From assembly GCA_913061235.1 (NCBI GenBank), contig CAJXTB010000004.1:62001-126000 (forward strand): a DNA stretch of 64,000 bases, given 5' to 3'. Position 1 is the stretch's first letter. Each line of letters opens with the position of its first letter. The position numbers and the translations under genes are program-made. The DNA comes from an uncultured Pseudomonadota bacterium. Lineage in GTDB: Bacteria; Myxococcota_A; UBA796; GCA-2862545. Of the stretch, positions 46,097 through 55,323 are shown in pieces. The notes under the pieces were generated by a model, which saw only the letters and a list, made by a program, of their open reading frames with translations, was not told the origin of the DNA and searched no databases.

Positions 46097-47419
46097 CTAG
46101 CTGAACAGCGCGTTGGCCAGCGTGGCAGTGTCCCGCTCGACGCCTTCTTGAAGCAGGGGACGCAGCGTTGGCACCACTGCTCGGTCGCCGGTCTCCACCA
46201 GGCAGCGTGCGTAGGCAACCCGCTCATGGGGCTCAACGGGCACCGAGAGTGCGAGCAAGGCCTCGACCACCGCTTCCGTTGTGACCACACCTGCTAGTCG
46301 GTAGGCAAGAACGCGGGTCTCAGGCTGAGCCAAGTAGGTGATCAGGGCATCGGGGGCTTGGGCAGCCGCGCGCAACGCCATGTGTAGGTAGTGGGGGCCG
46401 CTCGCCACGTGACCACCGCAGCGCATCCAGGACGCGAGGACTTCCCGGGCTACTTTCTCGTCGTTCACGTCTAGTGACAGAGCGAGGGCGCCGGGGACAT
46501 CACTCAAGAGGCCGGCGACAATGACGTCGGTGTTGGCCGCTTGTGCTCGCGCACGGCCCAGAACGTCAGGCCTTCCGTGTGCGATGTCACCAATGACGGC
46601 CTGAACAGGGTCGCCAGTGGTGAACGCACGTGCCCAGCCTGCGTAGAGAAGACCAAACTCGCCAAGAGTGGTGTGGCGCTTGGCGGAGAAGACGGCGCGC
46701 AATGCCACGGCGAGTGCACCTTCCGCGTCTGCCAGCACGGATAGGCCGGCGTTGCGTCCGCGGCTGTGGGTGCTTCCGCGTCTGCGCTTGCTGAGTAGAG
46801 ACTTGCGCAGGGTAGCCTGGGGCGTCTGGCTTCCCAGGGTCAGTCCGGCTGCGACCACATCGGCGGGTTCGGTGTCGTCGTCGCTCAAGACCGTGTCCAA
46901 GTCGACTCTCGGTGCACCGAGGTACTCAATGAACGGCAGTAGCTGGGAGTCGTCGAGCTCTGCGACCACAGCCGTTGCAGTGGCGACGGTTGGTGAGTGC
47001 AGGACAACGGTGGCGGCCGTGAGAGGACGGTTGGCGGTCCAGGTCACCACCTTGGCCAGGGTTGCGTTCGGCAAGCGTCCGCACCAAGCGAGCAAGTAGG
47101 CAGCGTAAACAACCGAGGGGGCGTCTCGGCCTTCTAGCTGTGCGAGCAGGCCGTCCATGAGTGCAGTGTCATCTGGGTTGAGTCCGCCAAGGCCGGCGGT
47201 GTACATCAGGGCCACGCCGCGTTCGGAGGCTGTCTTGTTGTTCAAGGCCGCGCGCACACCCGCGCTCCCGAGCAGCGGAGCAAGGGGGCCAACAAGACCG
47301 GTGGCGAGTGCACGTTCGGGGGCGAGAACCGTGAGCCGTTGTCGTGCCCAGGCGCCGATCTCGTCCGTCTGTTCGGCCAAGGATTCAAGGGCATCTGGTG
47401 TGTGAAGCAGCGTCGCCAT
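46097..47419 (-). CDS. HEAT-repeat-like protein of unknown function
   Basis: A 440-residue soluble, helical protein rich in Ala, Leu and Val. Repeated helix pairs of about 40 residues, with recurrent A-x-x-L and D/E-V motifs, suggest a HEAT or armadillo-like solenoid; the C-terminal repeats are the clearest (CLVETGDRAVVPTLRPLLQEG). A short basic segment KRRRGSTHSRGR occurs near residue 215. Such proteins serve as scaffolds. In phage-tail-like gene clusters of Myxococcota helical partners are common, but I cannot link this one to the tube gene. Starts at ATG 47419. Confidence 0.72.
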   Translation of the reverse strand: MATLLHTPDALESLAEQTDEIGAWARQRLTVLAPERALATGLVGPLAPLLGSAGVRAALNNKTASERGVALMYTAGLGGLNPDDTALMDGLLAQLEGRDAPSVVYAAYLLAWCGRLPNATLAKVVTWTANRPLTAATVVLHSPTVATATAVVAELDDSQLLPFIEYLGAPRVDLDTVLSDDDTEPADVVAAGLTLGSQTPQATLRKSLLSKRRRGSTHSRGRNAGLSVLADAEGALAVALRAVFSAKRHTTLGEFGLLYAGWARAFTTGDPVQAVIGDIAHGRPDVLGRARAQAANTDVIVAGLLSDVPGALALSLDVNDEKVAREVLASWMRCGGHVASGPHYLHMALRAAAQAPDALITYLAQPETRVLAYRLAGVVTTEAVVEALLALSVPVEPHERVAYARCLVETGDRAVVPTLRPLLQEGVERDTATLANALFS

Positions 47420-47456
47420 GGGGGCTCCAGGCTATGGATGGGGCATTGGAGGTGCT

Positions 47457-48167
47457 GTGAGCGACCAGGTGTACATTCGACAGCTCAAGGCGGGACGTGA
47501 CTTTGCGGTCGCGGACCCCGTTGCCGGTCAGATGGCGAACTTCGTCTACCTCATCGGAGACCGAGTTTCCCGTGAGTGCCTCGTCGTTGATCCGGCGTGG
47601 GACGTCAGCGGCATTCTGAGCGCCGCACATACAGACGACATGCGCATCACCGGGGCTCTCATCACGCACTACCACCCAGACCATGTCGGCGGAGAGCTGT
47701 TTGGGCACACCGTTGAAGGGCTGGCTGAGCTGATGGCATTGAATCCGTGTGCTGTTCACGTCAACGAGCACGAAGCAGAGGGCGTTGCCGCGTTGACGGG
47801 CCTGTCCAAGTCAGACTTGGTGCGGCACAGCGGTGGCGACATTGTGAAGGCGGGCGATGTCGAGGTCCAGTGCCTGCACACTCCCGGCCATACACCCGGT
47901 TCGCAGTGCTTTCGCTGTGCGGGTGCCTTGATCAGCGGCGACACATTGTTTCTGCACGGGTGTGGGCGCGTTGACTTTCCAGGCGGCGACTCTGAAGAGA
48001 TGTATCGCACGCTGACCCAGCGCTTCTCAACGCTGCCCGACGACCTGATGTTGTATCCGGGGCATGACTACGGCTCGGTTCCGCATGCACCCCTTGGAAC
48101 AGTCCGTCAGACCAATCCGATTCTCAACGTGCCTGACCTCGCCACGTGGCGCCGGACAATGGGCTGA
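47457..48167 (+). CDS. Metallo-beta-lactamase-fold hydrolase
   Basis: A 236-residue cytoplasmic hydrolase of the glyoxalase II / persulfide dioxygenase type. The metal motif is H71-x-H73-x-D75-H76 in THYHPDHVGG, followed by a His in HTPGHTPGS and an Asp in ISGDTLF, then PGHDYG. The substrate may be a thioester, as with glyoxalase II, or sulfane sulfur. GTG 47457, five bases after GGAGG, is preferred over an earlier in-frame start. Its stop TGA overlaps the next ATG. Confidence 0.9.
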   Translation: MSDQVYIRQLKAGRDFAVADPVAGQMANFVYLIGDRVSRECLVVDPAWDVSGILSAAHTDDMRITGALITHYHPDHVGGELFGHTVEGLAELMALNPCAVHVNEHEAEGVAALTGLSKSDLVRHSGGDIVKAGDVEVQCLHTPGHTPGSQCFRCAGALISGDTLFLHGCGRVDFPGGDSEEMYRTLTQRFSTLPDDLMLYPGHDYGSVPHAPLGTVRQTNPILNVPDLATWRRTMG

Positions 48168-48664
48168 TGGAAGGATGGGTGCCGGCGGTCCTTGCCGCCG
48201 TGGTGTTGGGGGGTGGGCTCATCTTCGAGCGGTGGGTGGTTCCGGCCTTACGTCCTGCTTGGTACCTAGGCATCGGTGTACCTCTTGGCGAGCAGCTGGT
48301 ACCGATCTCCCAACTACCGGAAGGCGAGGGGGAGACGGCGACGGTGGCCTGGGAAGTGCGCGAGCTTCAGGTGTTCTTCTGGGCTGCCGCTCGTGGACGA
48401 CGGGTGCCGTTTGGGCTTCACGGAGTGGTGTCCCTGCAGCCTCGCTCGGACGGAAGGGTGGGGCTGGACGTGCGCTGGTCGCCGCCATGGGTCGCGTTGG
48501 TGGCGATACTCTGGCTGGCGTTTCTGGGCGTCATGCGCGGGGAGGCCTACATTGGGGCGCCGGTGTCCGCGATTCTATTGGTTGCTATCTTGCTTGTGTA
48601 CCGGCAGGCGGCCGTCCGTGCTGCGGCCGAGCTACGCTACGCCTTCACTTCTGCGGAGCCGTGA
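48167..48664 (+). CDS. Small two-helix membrane protein
   Basis: A 165-residue protein starting at an ATG that overlaps the stop of the MBL hydrolase (TGATG), so it is translationally coupled. Two hydrophobic stretches are predicted, one near the N-terminus (VPAVLAAVVLGGGLIF) and one pair at about 105-140. A basic, beta-type segment lies between. The family is unknown. Its 3' end overlaps the end of the protease gene on the other strand by 20 bases. Confidence 0.7.
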   Translation: MEGWVPAVLAAVVLGGGLIFERWVVPALRPAWYLGIGVPLGEQLVPISQLPEGEGETATVAWEVRELQVFFWAAARGRRVPFGLHGVVSLQPRSDGRVGLDVRWSPPWVALVAILWLAFLGVMRGEAYIGAPVSAILLVAILLVYRQAAVRAAAELRYAFTSAEP

Positions 48665-49919
48665 ACACTTCGGCGTGCGAGCGAATGTCGCGAATAGCGT
48701 CCGTCCGTAGTTGGGCGTCGAGGGTTCGGCCAAGGCGTCGGGAAGCGCCCAGAATCACGGTTACATCTACGCCTTCCCGGCGGATGGTTGCTTGTCGATT
48801 GCTCGACGTACGCAGCCACCCATCCCGGCGCCAGGACCCACCCGCGATTGCCTCCACCGTTGCGCGTGCCCGAAGCTCGAAGCGCTGGGCGTCATCGGGT
48901 GTGTCCCACGTAGTGAGCCAGGTGAAGAGCACGGAACCGTCGGGCTGGATGTAGGTTGCGTAGCGGTCGCCACCCCATCCGAGCGGTGTTCCTACAACGA
49001 CTTGTCCGCCAACGCCCTCCAGCCACGACAACACTCCGAGCTCTCCCATTGTGTCTTCATCCACTCTCTCTGTGCCGTCCGGCAACAGGTCGTCGGCGGA
49101 CGGAAGCTTGAGAGCGATAGGCCAGTCGGGAGCGACACTTAGGTAGCGTTGTGGATGCAGAATCTGTTCGGTCGAGAGTGGAGGTCGCGACCGATACGCG
49201 GTGTTCACGGCGCGGTAGCCATCGTTGGCGTGTACCGCTTGCACGAATGCGGCTCCTTGCACGTACGGAAAGATGATGCTTCGAGCCAGTAAATCCGGAG
49301 CACGCGCCATGGCGCTTCCTGGGTCTGCTGGACTGAGGGCGCCACCATTGCCGAGTGGGAAACCACTGATGTTTCCAACGAAATCGCCGGCCATGGTCAT
49401 GACGTTGAAGAAGCTGGCATCCCCCTCAACCAGCGAGCGCAATGCGGTCTCCATGTCGCCGTCCCCGAATTCGAAATCTTCGAGGGCCGCTAGACCGAAG
49501 CTCTGGTCTTGCAGGGCGTGCACCAGCTCGTGTTCGACGACGATGTACTCCACGTTGGGGTCGCCGCCTTCTCGCTGCACGAGCACAAGCTGCCGGTCTT
49601 CTGGGTCGTAGAAGCCACCGATTTGCTCGGCGAAGACATCCAAGTAGGTCTGCCGTAGATCAATGTCTGGCGCCGCGAATCCCATGATGACCAAGGTGGC
49701 CGTGTCGCCTCGGATGTCTTGCGCTGGGTAGTCTTCGTCGAGGGAGGTGCGTACTCGGTCGCGCAGCTCGTCCTCGGTGAAGGAGACGGCCACAATGGGC
49801 ATAAGCAGTGGGAGATCACGGCGTTGTGCGACGTCCGCAGCCGTCTCTTGAATCATGACCAGTGGACTCTCACCCAGCGGATTCGCCGCGACCCACGGTA
49901 GCAATAGCAAGGTAAGCAC
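48645..49919 (-). CDS. Secreted HExxH metalloprotease-like protein
   Basis: A 424-residue protein starting at GTG 49919 (GGAG nearby) with a short signal peptide. The zinc motif H130-E131-L-V-H134 in VVEHELVHALQDQ is followed about 30 residues later by EGDA (Glu165), a plausible third ligand. The C-terminal half is beta-rich and ends with an RRDGWLRTSSNRQATIRREG segment. It resembles secreted gluzincin-type zinc proteases without a known family name. The substrate is unknown. It is convergent with, and overlaps by 20 bases, the small membrane protein gene. Confidence 0.8.
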   Translation of the reverse strand: MLTLLLLPWVAANPLGESPLVMIQETAADVAQRRDLPLLMPIVAVSFTEDELRDRVRTSLDEDYPAQDIRGDTATLVIMGFAAPDIDLRQTYLDVFAEQIGGFYDPEDRQLVLVQREGGDPNVEYIVVEHELVHALQDQSFGLAALEDFEFGDGDMETALRSLVEGDASFFNVMTMAGDFVGNISGFPLGNGGALSPADPGSAMARAPDLLARSIIFPYVQGAAFVQAVHANDGYRAVNTAYRSRPPLSTEQILHPQRYLSVAPDWPIALKLPSADDLLPDGTERVDEDTMGELGVLSWLEGVGGQVVVGTPLGWGGDRYATYIQPDGSVLFTWLTTWDTPDDAQRFELRARATVEAIAGGSWRRDGWLRTSSNRQATIRREGVDVTVILGASRRLGRTLDAQLRTDAIRDIRSHAEVFTAPQK

Positions 49920-50054
49920 GCTTTCTCCTGGAGGGTCAACACCTCAACAATAGCAAGGGGTTCCGTCACACTATGTCAGCAAGTGAATGGGAATGGGGAA
50001 CCGCGCGTCTGAAACAGTGTCCCACTGTGACCGCCCCCATGCTCTGGAGTTCCA

Positions 50055-51095
50055 ATGTCCTTTCTACGCACCGCCCTTTGTGTGGCTCTTGCTGTTCCGT
50101 CCGTCGCTCTCGCAACGGTGGGCGCTTCGGATGCAGGTCTTGGTGGTGGGTACACGGTTGGCGCCGGCGTCACGCGCGCGGGTGTGACGGTGTACCCGGT
50201 GATTGCGTCAGGCTCGGCCAAGCTGATGGAAGACGACCAGATCCTTCCGTTTGCCGATGCATTGCTTCAGGGGGCGCTCACCGTCACCGAAGCGGGGCAC
50301 AACATGGAGGTCGCGTCACTGCGTGTTCACAACCGCGGAAAGCACGCGGTGTTGGTGATGGCTGGTGAGATCGTAGAGGGGGGCCAGCAGGACCGGGTCA
50401 TCACTCAGGACCTGTTGCTCCAGCCGTCAGATGAACCCGTGATTGTCCAAGTGAACTGCGTAGAGCGTGGGCGTTGGAGCGGTGGAAGTGGCTTCGCCTA
50501 CGGTGGACGTGCAGAGCTAGGGCTTCGACGTGTGGTGCAAGTTCGTCGCAATCAAGATGCCACGTGGGAAGCGGTTGCCTCGGTGAATCAAGGCAAGGGT
50601 GGCATGCTCAACGCGCTTGGGTACGACAGCTACGCCATGGCGCCGAGCACGGGCACGTACATGGCCTCCATGCGCTCGGGTGTTCTGGAGCGGCAGGTGG
50701 CGAAGGCTGCTGGCGAGCTTAGCGAAGAGATTTCGAAGGAAGGAAACGTTGTCGGTGTGGTCGTTGCAGTCGGCGGAAACATTGTGGGAACCGAGGTCTA
50801 CGGCTACCCAGAGGTCTGGGACCAGGTGCGTGACACAACGCTCGCTGCTGCCGCCCGAGATGGTATGACGCAGCAGACCTACGGGACTTGGACGACTGCC
50901 CCTACCCAACAGGTTGCGGCTTCTTTCCTTCAGTCAGCCGTCGGCGGTGAGGCCGTTGAGGTGACCACCCGAGGCCTCGCCACCCACACGACAATGCACA
51001 GTGAGGATGCGCTGTCGTACGTACTTGCGGATGCGGACGGTGAGCTGTTGCACCTCGCGAGCTATCGTCGTGAGGGCTCTAGCGGGCATTTCTAG
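50055..51095 (+). CDS. Secreted ARPP-1 (DUF6569) domain protein
   Basis: A 346-residue protein with a signal peptide (VALAVPSVALA) at the N-terminus, ATG 50055. The ARPP-1 signature VMAGEIVEGGQQDRVITQDLLL lies at about 95-117, with a CVERGRW segment after it. ARPP-1 is named for its association with ARG and rhodanese/phosphatase-family proteins; its activity is not known. Most described members are intracellular, so the signal peptide is unusual. Monocistronic in the window. Confidence 0.83.
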   Translation: MSFLRTALCVALAVPSVALATVGASDAGLGGGYTVGAGVTRAGVTVYPVIASGSAKLMEDDQILPFADALLQGALTVTEAGHNMEVASLRVHNRGKHAVLVMAGEIVEGGQQDRVITQDLLLQPSDEPVIVQVNCVERGRWSGGSGFAYGGRAELGLRRVVQVRRNQDATWEAVASVNQGKGGMLNALGYDSYAMAPSTGTYMASMRSGVLERQVAKAAGELSEEISKEGNVVGVVVAVGGNIVGTEVYGYPEVWDQVRDTTLAAAARDGMTQQTYGTWTTAPTQQVAASFLQSAVGGEAVEVTTRGLATHTTMHSEDALSYVLADADGELLHLASYRREGSSGHF

Positions 51096-51259
51096 GCGAC
51101 GACGGCCGCCGCAGTCGGCCCATTCGAGCGGGTCCTTGTGGGCTTGAGCACGGCGGCCGATGGCCACATGCACCAATGTGCGCTATTCGGCGGCGACCGT
51201 GGCACAATCGCGGTGCACAGGCCGACCTTTGTCGGTGTGTGCCGCACAAGGATGTAGTG

Positions 51260-52531
51260 ATGCGACTTTCGAGCTTTGCGGATTTTCGATCAACCCTGAT
51301 GACGGCAGTAGTTGCTGGCGTGCTCGCATGCGGTGGGATGACTGCACTGTCTTCGGTCGCCGTCGCCCAAGACGATGTCAGCGAAGAAGCAGCGCAAGCC
51401 GAGTACGTGCGCTTGTCGCGTGAGATCCAACGCTTTGCCGAGCTCAATCGGTGGTCAGGCGTAGAGCGCAGCTACCAAGCCATTCTGGCCAACCCCACCG
51501 CGCCGTCGCAGGCCGACCATCTGTACGGTGCCCGTGCGGCCAAGGAAGTCGGCAATGCTGCTGCGGTGCGCGAACGTCTAGAGGCGGCCATTGAGCTGGG
51601 TGAAAACTCGGAAGCGTATGATTGGGCGTGGGAGTTTGACTCTACCTACGGCCGAGTCGATCTGGCGTGCGACGTCGGCGCGCTCCAGCTCGCCGCAGAG
51701 AGCATGCCCTTCCAGCCGGACTTGGCGGCGTCCGTCCGCTTTGCCCAAGCAGACTTGCTAGAGGATGGGTTGTTCAAGGGGCATCTCCCAGCAGGCAACT
51801 ACACCTTCGGGCCCTACACCATCGAAGTCATTCCACGTGTGCAGAGCGTCCAGATCGATGCTCGTGGAGCCATTCCTGCTGAGCGTCCACCCCGAGAGGT
51901 ACGTCCGCCTCGTGAGACGCCACCGCCGCGCGAAGTCCGTCCGCCCCGTGAGGCCCGTCCGCCTCGGGAAGCGCGCCCGCCTCGTGAGGCCCGTCCGCCT
52001 CGGGAAGCGTCCCCAGAAGATGATGACCCCACCCCCCAACTCGCTGCAGTCTTGGTCGGGGCCGGAACCCGCTTCGGTGCGACCTACGGTGGTGGCGCCA
52101 TGGCGCTCTTGCGGATTCCTGTAGGACCCATCAGTTTGGGCCTAGATGCTGGCATTGGCTACGACCTCATTGCGGAGAGCGTTGGTGGGCACGTAGGTGG
52201 TCGCCTGTACGCTCCAGCGATTGAGGTTGGAGGAGCGAACACGCTGTCGGCTTTCGCTGGCGCCGGCTACTCGCCAATGGTGCAGACGGGTGTGTTGGCA
52301 GAGGGAAAGCTCACCTGTGCGACGGCTGGTTCGTGTGACCAGGTACAGACCTACAGCATCACCCCCATTGGACTCGACATTCGGGTGGGGCCTGTCGTCA
52401 TTGATGGCAGCTGGATGATTACCCACTTGGCTGATGCAGCATTTGAGAGCAAGTTGGGGTACGCGCCCGGACCTCTCGATGCTCGTTGGTTTTCTGGCTA
52501 CAGCGTTGGCTTCGGGATTGGCTTTCCATAG
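51260..52531 (+). CDS. Outer-membrane-like protein with RPPREA repeat linker
   Basis: A 423-residue protein. ATG 51260 follows AAGGATGTAG and begins an unusually long signal sequence cleaved after SVAVA or nearby. Residues about 40-180 are helical and TPR-like. A seven-copy RPPREx hexapeptide linker follows (bases 51884-52009). The C-terminal 160 residues alternate glycine with short beta strands and end in aromatic residues (GFGIGFP), as in outer-membrane barrels. It may span the periplasm, with the proline-rich linker crossing the peptidoglycan. It is followed by a kinase gene on the same strand. Confidence 0.8.
   Translation: MRLSSFADFRSTLMTAVVAGVLACGGMTALSSVAVAQDDVSEEAAQAEYVRLSREIQRFAELNRWSGVERSYQAILANPTAPSQADHLYGARAAKEVGNAAAVRERLEAAIELGENSEAYDWAWEFDSTYGRVDLACDVGALQLAAESMPFQPDLAASVRFAQADLLEDGLFKGHLPAGNYTFGPYTIEVIPRVQSVQIDARGAIPAERPPREVRPPRETPPPREVRPPREARPPREARPPREARPPREASPEDDDPTPQLAAVLVGAGTRFGATYGGGAMALLRIPVGPISLGLDAGIGYDLIAESVGGHVGGRLYAPAIEVGGANTLSAFAGAGYSPMVQTGVLAEGKLTCATAGSCDQVQTYSITPIGLDIRVGPVVIDGSWMITHLADAAFESKLGYAPGPLDARWFSGYSVGFGIGFP
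51884..52009 (+). repeat. Seven-copy 18-bp repeat encoding RPPREx
   Basis: Seven 18-base units encode RPPREV, RPPRET, PPPREV and four RPPREA. The last four are nearly identical at the DNA level, consistent with recent slippage expansion. It forms a rigid, charged proline-rich linker in the protein. The complementary strand reads as SRGGRA repeats, which are not coding. Confidence 0.85.
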
Positions 52532-52619
52532 CCAGACTTACGGCCTCGGCATCGGTTCCTGAACACACGGGTTGTGGTAGGCGCTGTCATTGGCGTTGGT
52601 TCGCGGTAGACTGATCACG

Positions 52620-54413
52620 ATGTCTCGTGGATACCCCCGGCGCTTCGGCGCCTACATTTTGCTGGAACGCCTCGGTGTGGGCGGAATGAGCGAAGTTGAC
52701 CTTGCTCGCCGAGCATCGGACCCAGAGGATTACGTCCGACTGGTGGTGTTGAAGCGCATCAAGGCAGATCGGCATGATGACAAGAGCTTCGTGCGCATGT
52801 TTCGCGACGAGGCACGCATCACGTCGCACCTCCATCATCAGAATATTGCCCAACTGTTTGATTTTGGTCAGGTAGATGACGAGTACTTTCTAGCCCTGGA
52901 GTACATCCCGGGTGTGGACCTGCGAGAGGTTCAGAATGCGGTCATCGAAAAGAAGAAGCGCCTGCCTATTCGTGTGACGCTGACCATCCTTTGCCACGTG
53001 CTCTCAGCCCTGGACTACGCTCACTCGCGCGTGGACAACGTTGGCAAGAGCATGAACATTGTCCACCGCGATGTGAACCCGCGAAACATCATGCTGAGCA
53101 CCCGTGGTGAGGTCAAGCTCATTGACTTTGGTGTAGCCAAGGCGGAAGACCGCTTGGAGCGCACACGTACCGACCACGTCAAAGGCAAGTTCGCGTACAT
53201 GGCGCCCGAGCAGGTGGACGGCAGCGGCATTGACAAGCGAGCTGATCTGTTTGCGATTGGACTGACCCTACACGAGCTGGTCGTCGGCAAGGGGCCCTTT
53301 GCAGGCTTGTCGCAAGTCCAGATTCTGCACAAGTTGATGTCGGGTCGGCTTCCGTCGCTTCCGCCCGTCTCCGACCTGCCGAATCCGGATGCGTTGGCAC
53401 TTATACATGAGCGCGCCTTGGCTCCCGAAAAGGAAGACCGCTACCCGAATGCCAACGCCATGCGCAAGGACTTGGAGACCGTGGCAGAGACAGTAGGGGG
53501 TCTGTGCACTGCTCTGGAACTGATGGCCTTCTTGAGGCGGTTGGACCCCCAGATTGAGCGACGTCTGCAAGACAAGATCACCACGTTTTCGGGCAAGCTC
53601 ACCTTGCCGCCAATCGTGCACGAACCCGCGCCAGTCCAACCGCTTCAGCCTTCGGACATCACTCGGGATGCTCCTCCGCCAATGTCGCTGGACAGCTCTA
53701 CAAGTGGAACGTCCGTCCGGTCGCTTGGCATTGCCTTTGGTGGCGCTGCGGTCGCTGCATCACTCTTGGGTGTGCTGGCATTGCTCGCTGTTTTGGTCGG
53801 CGTCTACGTCTATTCACTGCCTGGTGAGGGCACGATAGCGGTCGACCCGCCGAACACAACGGCTGGCTCAACGCTGCCGGTGACTGTGGAACCGGGTTCC
53901 GTCGACCCTGTGCTCGTGGAGCCCAGGGCCGATACCGCCGCTCCTCAACCGAGCGAAACGCGTCCTGTTCCAGCTGTTGTGGGTGAGCTGGCGACTCCAG
54001 AACCAGTGGTTCCAGTCGTCGTCGTTCCAGACTCAGTGATTCCAGAGCCCGTCGACGTTCCAGAGCCTGTTGAGGCAGACCCCGTCGTGGTCCCAGACCC
54101 CGTCGTGGTCCCAGACCCCGTCGTGGTCCCAGACCCAGTCGACCCAGAAGTCGCGCAGCCTGTTCCGGTCGTCAATGTCCCAGAGCCGGTTGTGCCGGAA
54201 CCAGCGGCCCAACCCGAGGCTGTGTTTGGAATCATTCAAATCGCATCATCCACACAAAATCTCGCCATTTCGATCGACGGTGTGGATACCGGAAGGGTCA
54301 CTCCGGCCAGTATGCAGGCGACGATTGGGGCACACACGGTGCAAGTGGATGGGCACGCTGCGCAAACCATCACCGTTCGCGAGGGTCTCGTGACCAACGC
54401 GCTGTTTAGATAG
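52620..54413 (+). CDS. Hanks-type Ser/Thr kinase with TM and PEGA domain
   Basis: A 597-residue membrane kinase. Catalytic domain (about 9-300): LGVGGMSEVDLAR, Lys45 in VVLKRIK, HRD at 149-151 in HRDVNPRN, DFG at 169-171, and AYMAPEQ. A membrane helix (about 372-395) follows a linker. The extracytoplasmic part is a proline-valine linker with an 18-bp tandem repeat, then a PEGA domain at the end (SIDGVDTGRVTPAS). PEGA domains bind surface or cell-wall ligands. It lies between an outer-membrane-like protein and a substrate-binding protein, so it may sense envelope signals. ATG 52620 has a weak ribosome site. Confidence 0.95.
   Translation: MSRGYPRRFGAYILLERLGVGGMSEVDLARRASDPEDYVRLVVLKRIKADRHDDKSFVRMFRDEARITSHLHHQNIAQLFDFGQVDDEYFLALEYIPGVDLREVQNAVIEKKKRLPIRVTLTILCHVLSALDYAHSRVDNVGKSMNIVHRDVNPRNIMLSTRGEVKLIDFGVAKAEDRLERTRTDHVKGKFAYMAPEQVDGSGIDKRADLFAIGLTLHELVVGKGPFAGLSQVQILHKLMSGRLPSLPPVSDLPNPDALALIHERALAPEKEDRYPNANAMRKDLETVAETVGGLCTALELMAFLRRLDPQIERRLQDKITTFSGKLTLPPIVHEPAPVQPLQPSDITRDAPPPMSLDSSTSGTSVRSLGIAFGGAAVAASLLGVLALLAVLVGVYVYSLPGEGTIAVDPPNTTAGSTLPVTVEPGSVDPVLVEPRADTAAPQPSETRPVPAVVGELATPEPVVPVVVVPDSVIPEPVDVPEPVEADPVVVPDPVVVPDPVVVPDPVDPEVAQPVPVVNVPEPVVPEPAAQPEAVFGIIQIASSTQNLAISIDGVDTGRVTPASMQATIGAHTVQVDGHAAQTITVREGLVTNALFR
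54084..54137 (+). repeat. Three 18-bp tandem repeats encoding VVVPDP
   Basis: Two identical units of GTCGTGGTCCCAGACCCC and a third differing only in its last base encode VVVPDP in the extracellular linker of the kinase. The antisense strand reads as TTTGSG-type repeats. It is probably unstable in length between strains. Confidence 0.85.
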
Positions 54414-54424
54414 GGAGAGAACAC

Positions 54425-55318
54425 ATGCGCTGTCTGATGTTGGGTCTGCTGTGGTCGGCGTCTGCACTCGCTGGACCGCGTGTGGCAGTGGTTCAGTCGG
54501 ATGATCTGGATGTGTATACGGCACCCGTTGCGGCATTCATGGAAGAGCTTGGCGAACCTGCGATGGTCGTCAATCTTCACGGACGGCGAGCAGAAGCAGA
54601 TGCGGCGATTGTTCGTCTGCGACGGGAAGACCCCGACGCTGTGTTTGCCCTAGGCGCGAAGGCCGCGTGGACGCTGGCGCGAGAAATGCCGGACACACCC
54701 GTGATCTACGCTTCTATTTTGGAACCTGGCCGGTACGGCGTCTCCGGAAACCAAGTCACTGGCATTGATGCGACCGTCGACCCCGGGCTGTTCCTTTCCC
54801 AATTCTCCGGGTTCTTCCCTGATGTGGACCAGGTTGCGGTCATCCGTGGCCCAGGTAGCGACCCCGAACGCCAGACGCGTATGCAGGACGCTGCGGGTAC
54901 GGTGGGCATCACATTGACGATTGTGCAAGCCACGTCCCCGAGGGATGTCCGCCGGTCTCTGGGGCAGCTTCCGGACGAGGTGCAGGCGTTGTGGTTGCAG
55001 CCTGACCGAGAGCTCCTAGATGCGGCGACGTTTCGCTATCTGACTAGTGAATCACGCCGTCGTGGGCTGTTGTTGTTGGTCGAGACTGAGAACATGGTGT
55101 CGGCTGGAGCGCTGTTCGCCGTGGTGCCCGATTCTGCGGGAGTGGGGCGCCAAGCAGCGACCCTGGTCAAGCGTGTGCTCGATGGCGCGGCTCCGGCCAT
55201 CTTGCCAGTGGAGGCCCCACAGCGCACCCAGGTCATCCTGAGCACGCGAGCGGCGGCACTCGCCGAGGTGGACATTGACCCGTTGCTGCTCGACTTTGTG
55301 GATGTTGTGGTCGAGTAG
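54425..55318 (+). CDS. Orphan ABC substrate-binding protein (COG2984-like)
   Basis: A 297-residue protein with a short signal peptide (WSASALA), so periplasmic. The two-lobed layout fits the DUF534/COG2984 (TrpX-like) binding proteins: FALGAKAAWTL, TPVIYASILEPGRYGVSGNQVTGID, and VPDSAGVGRQAATLVKRVLDGAAP. Some homologues bind tryptophan or other small ligands. No permease or ATPase gene is nearby, so it may serve the upstream kinase rather than transport. It starts 11 bases after the kinase stop. Confidence 0.85.
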   Translation: MRCLMLGLLWSASALAGPRVAVVQSDDLDVYTAPVAAFMEELGEPAMVVNLHGRRAEADAAIVRLRREDPDAVFALGAKAAWTLAREMPDTPVIYASILEPGRYGVSGNQVTGIDATVDPGLFLSQFSGFFPDVDQVAVIRGPGSDPERQTRMQDAAGTVGITLTIVQATSPRDVRRSLGQLPDEVQALWLQPDRELLDAATFRYLTSESRRRGLLLLVETENMVSAGALFAVVPDSAGVGRQAATLVKRVLDGAAPAILPVEAPQRTQVILSTRAAALAEVDIDPLLLDFVDVVVE

Positions 55319-55323
55319 GGGCG

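Noticed and set aside
51758-52039. Repeats of GGRAS/SRGGRA on the minus strand
   Set aside because: These are only the complement of the RPPREA repeat linker in the plus-strand gene.
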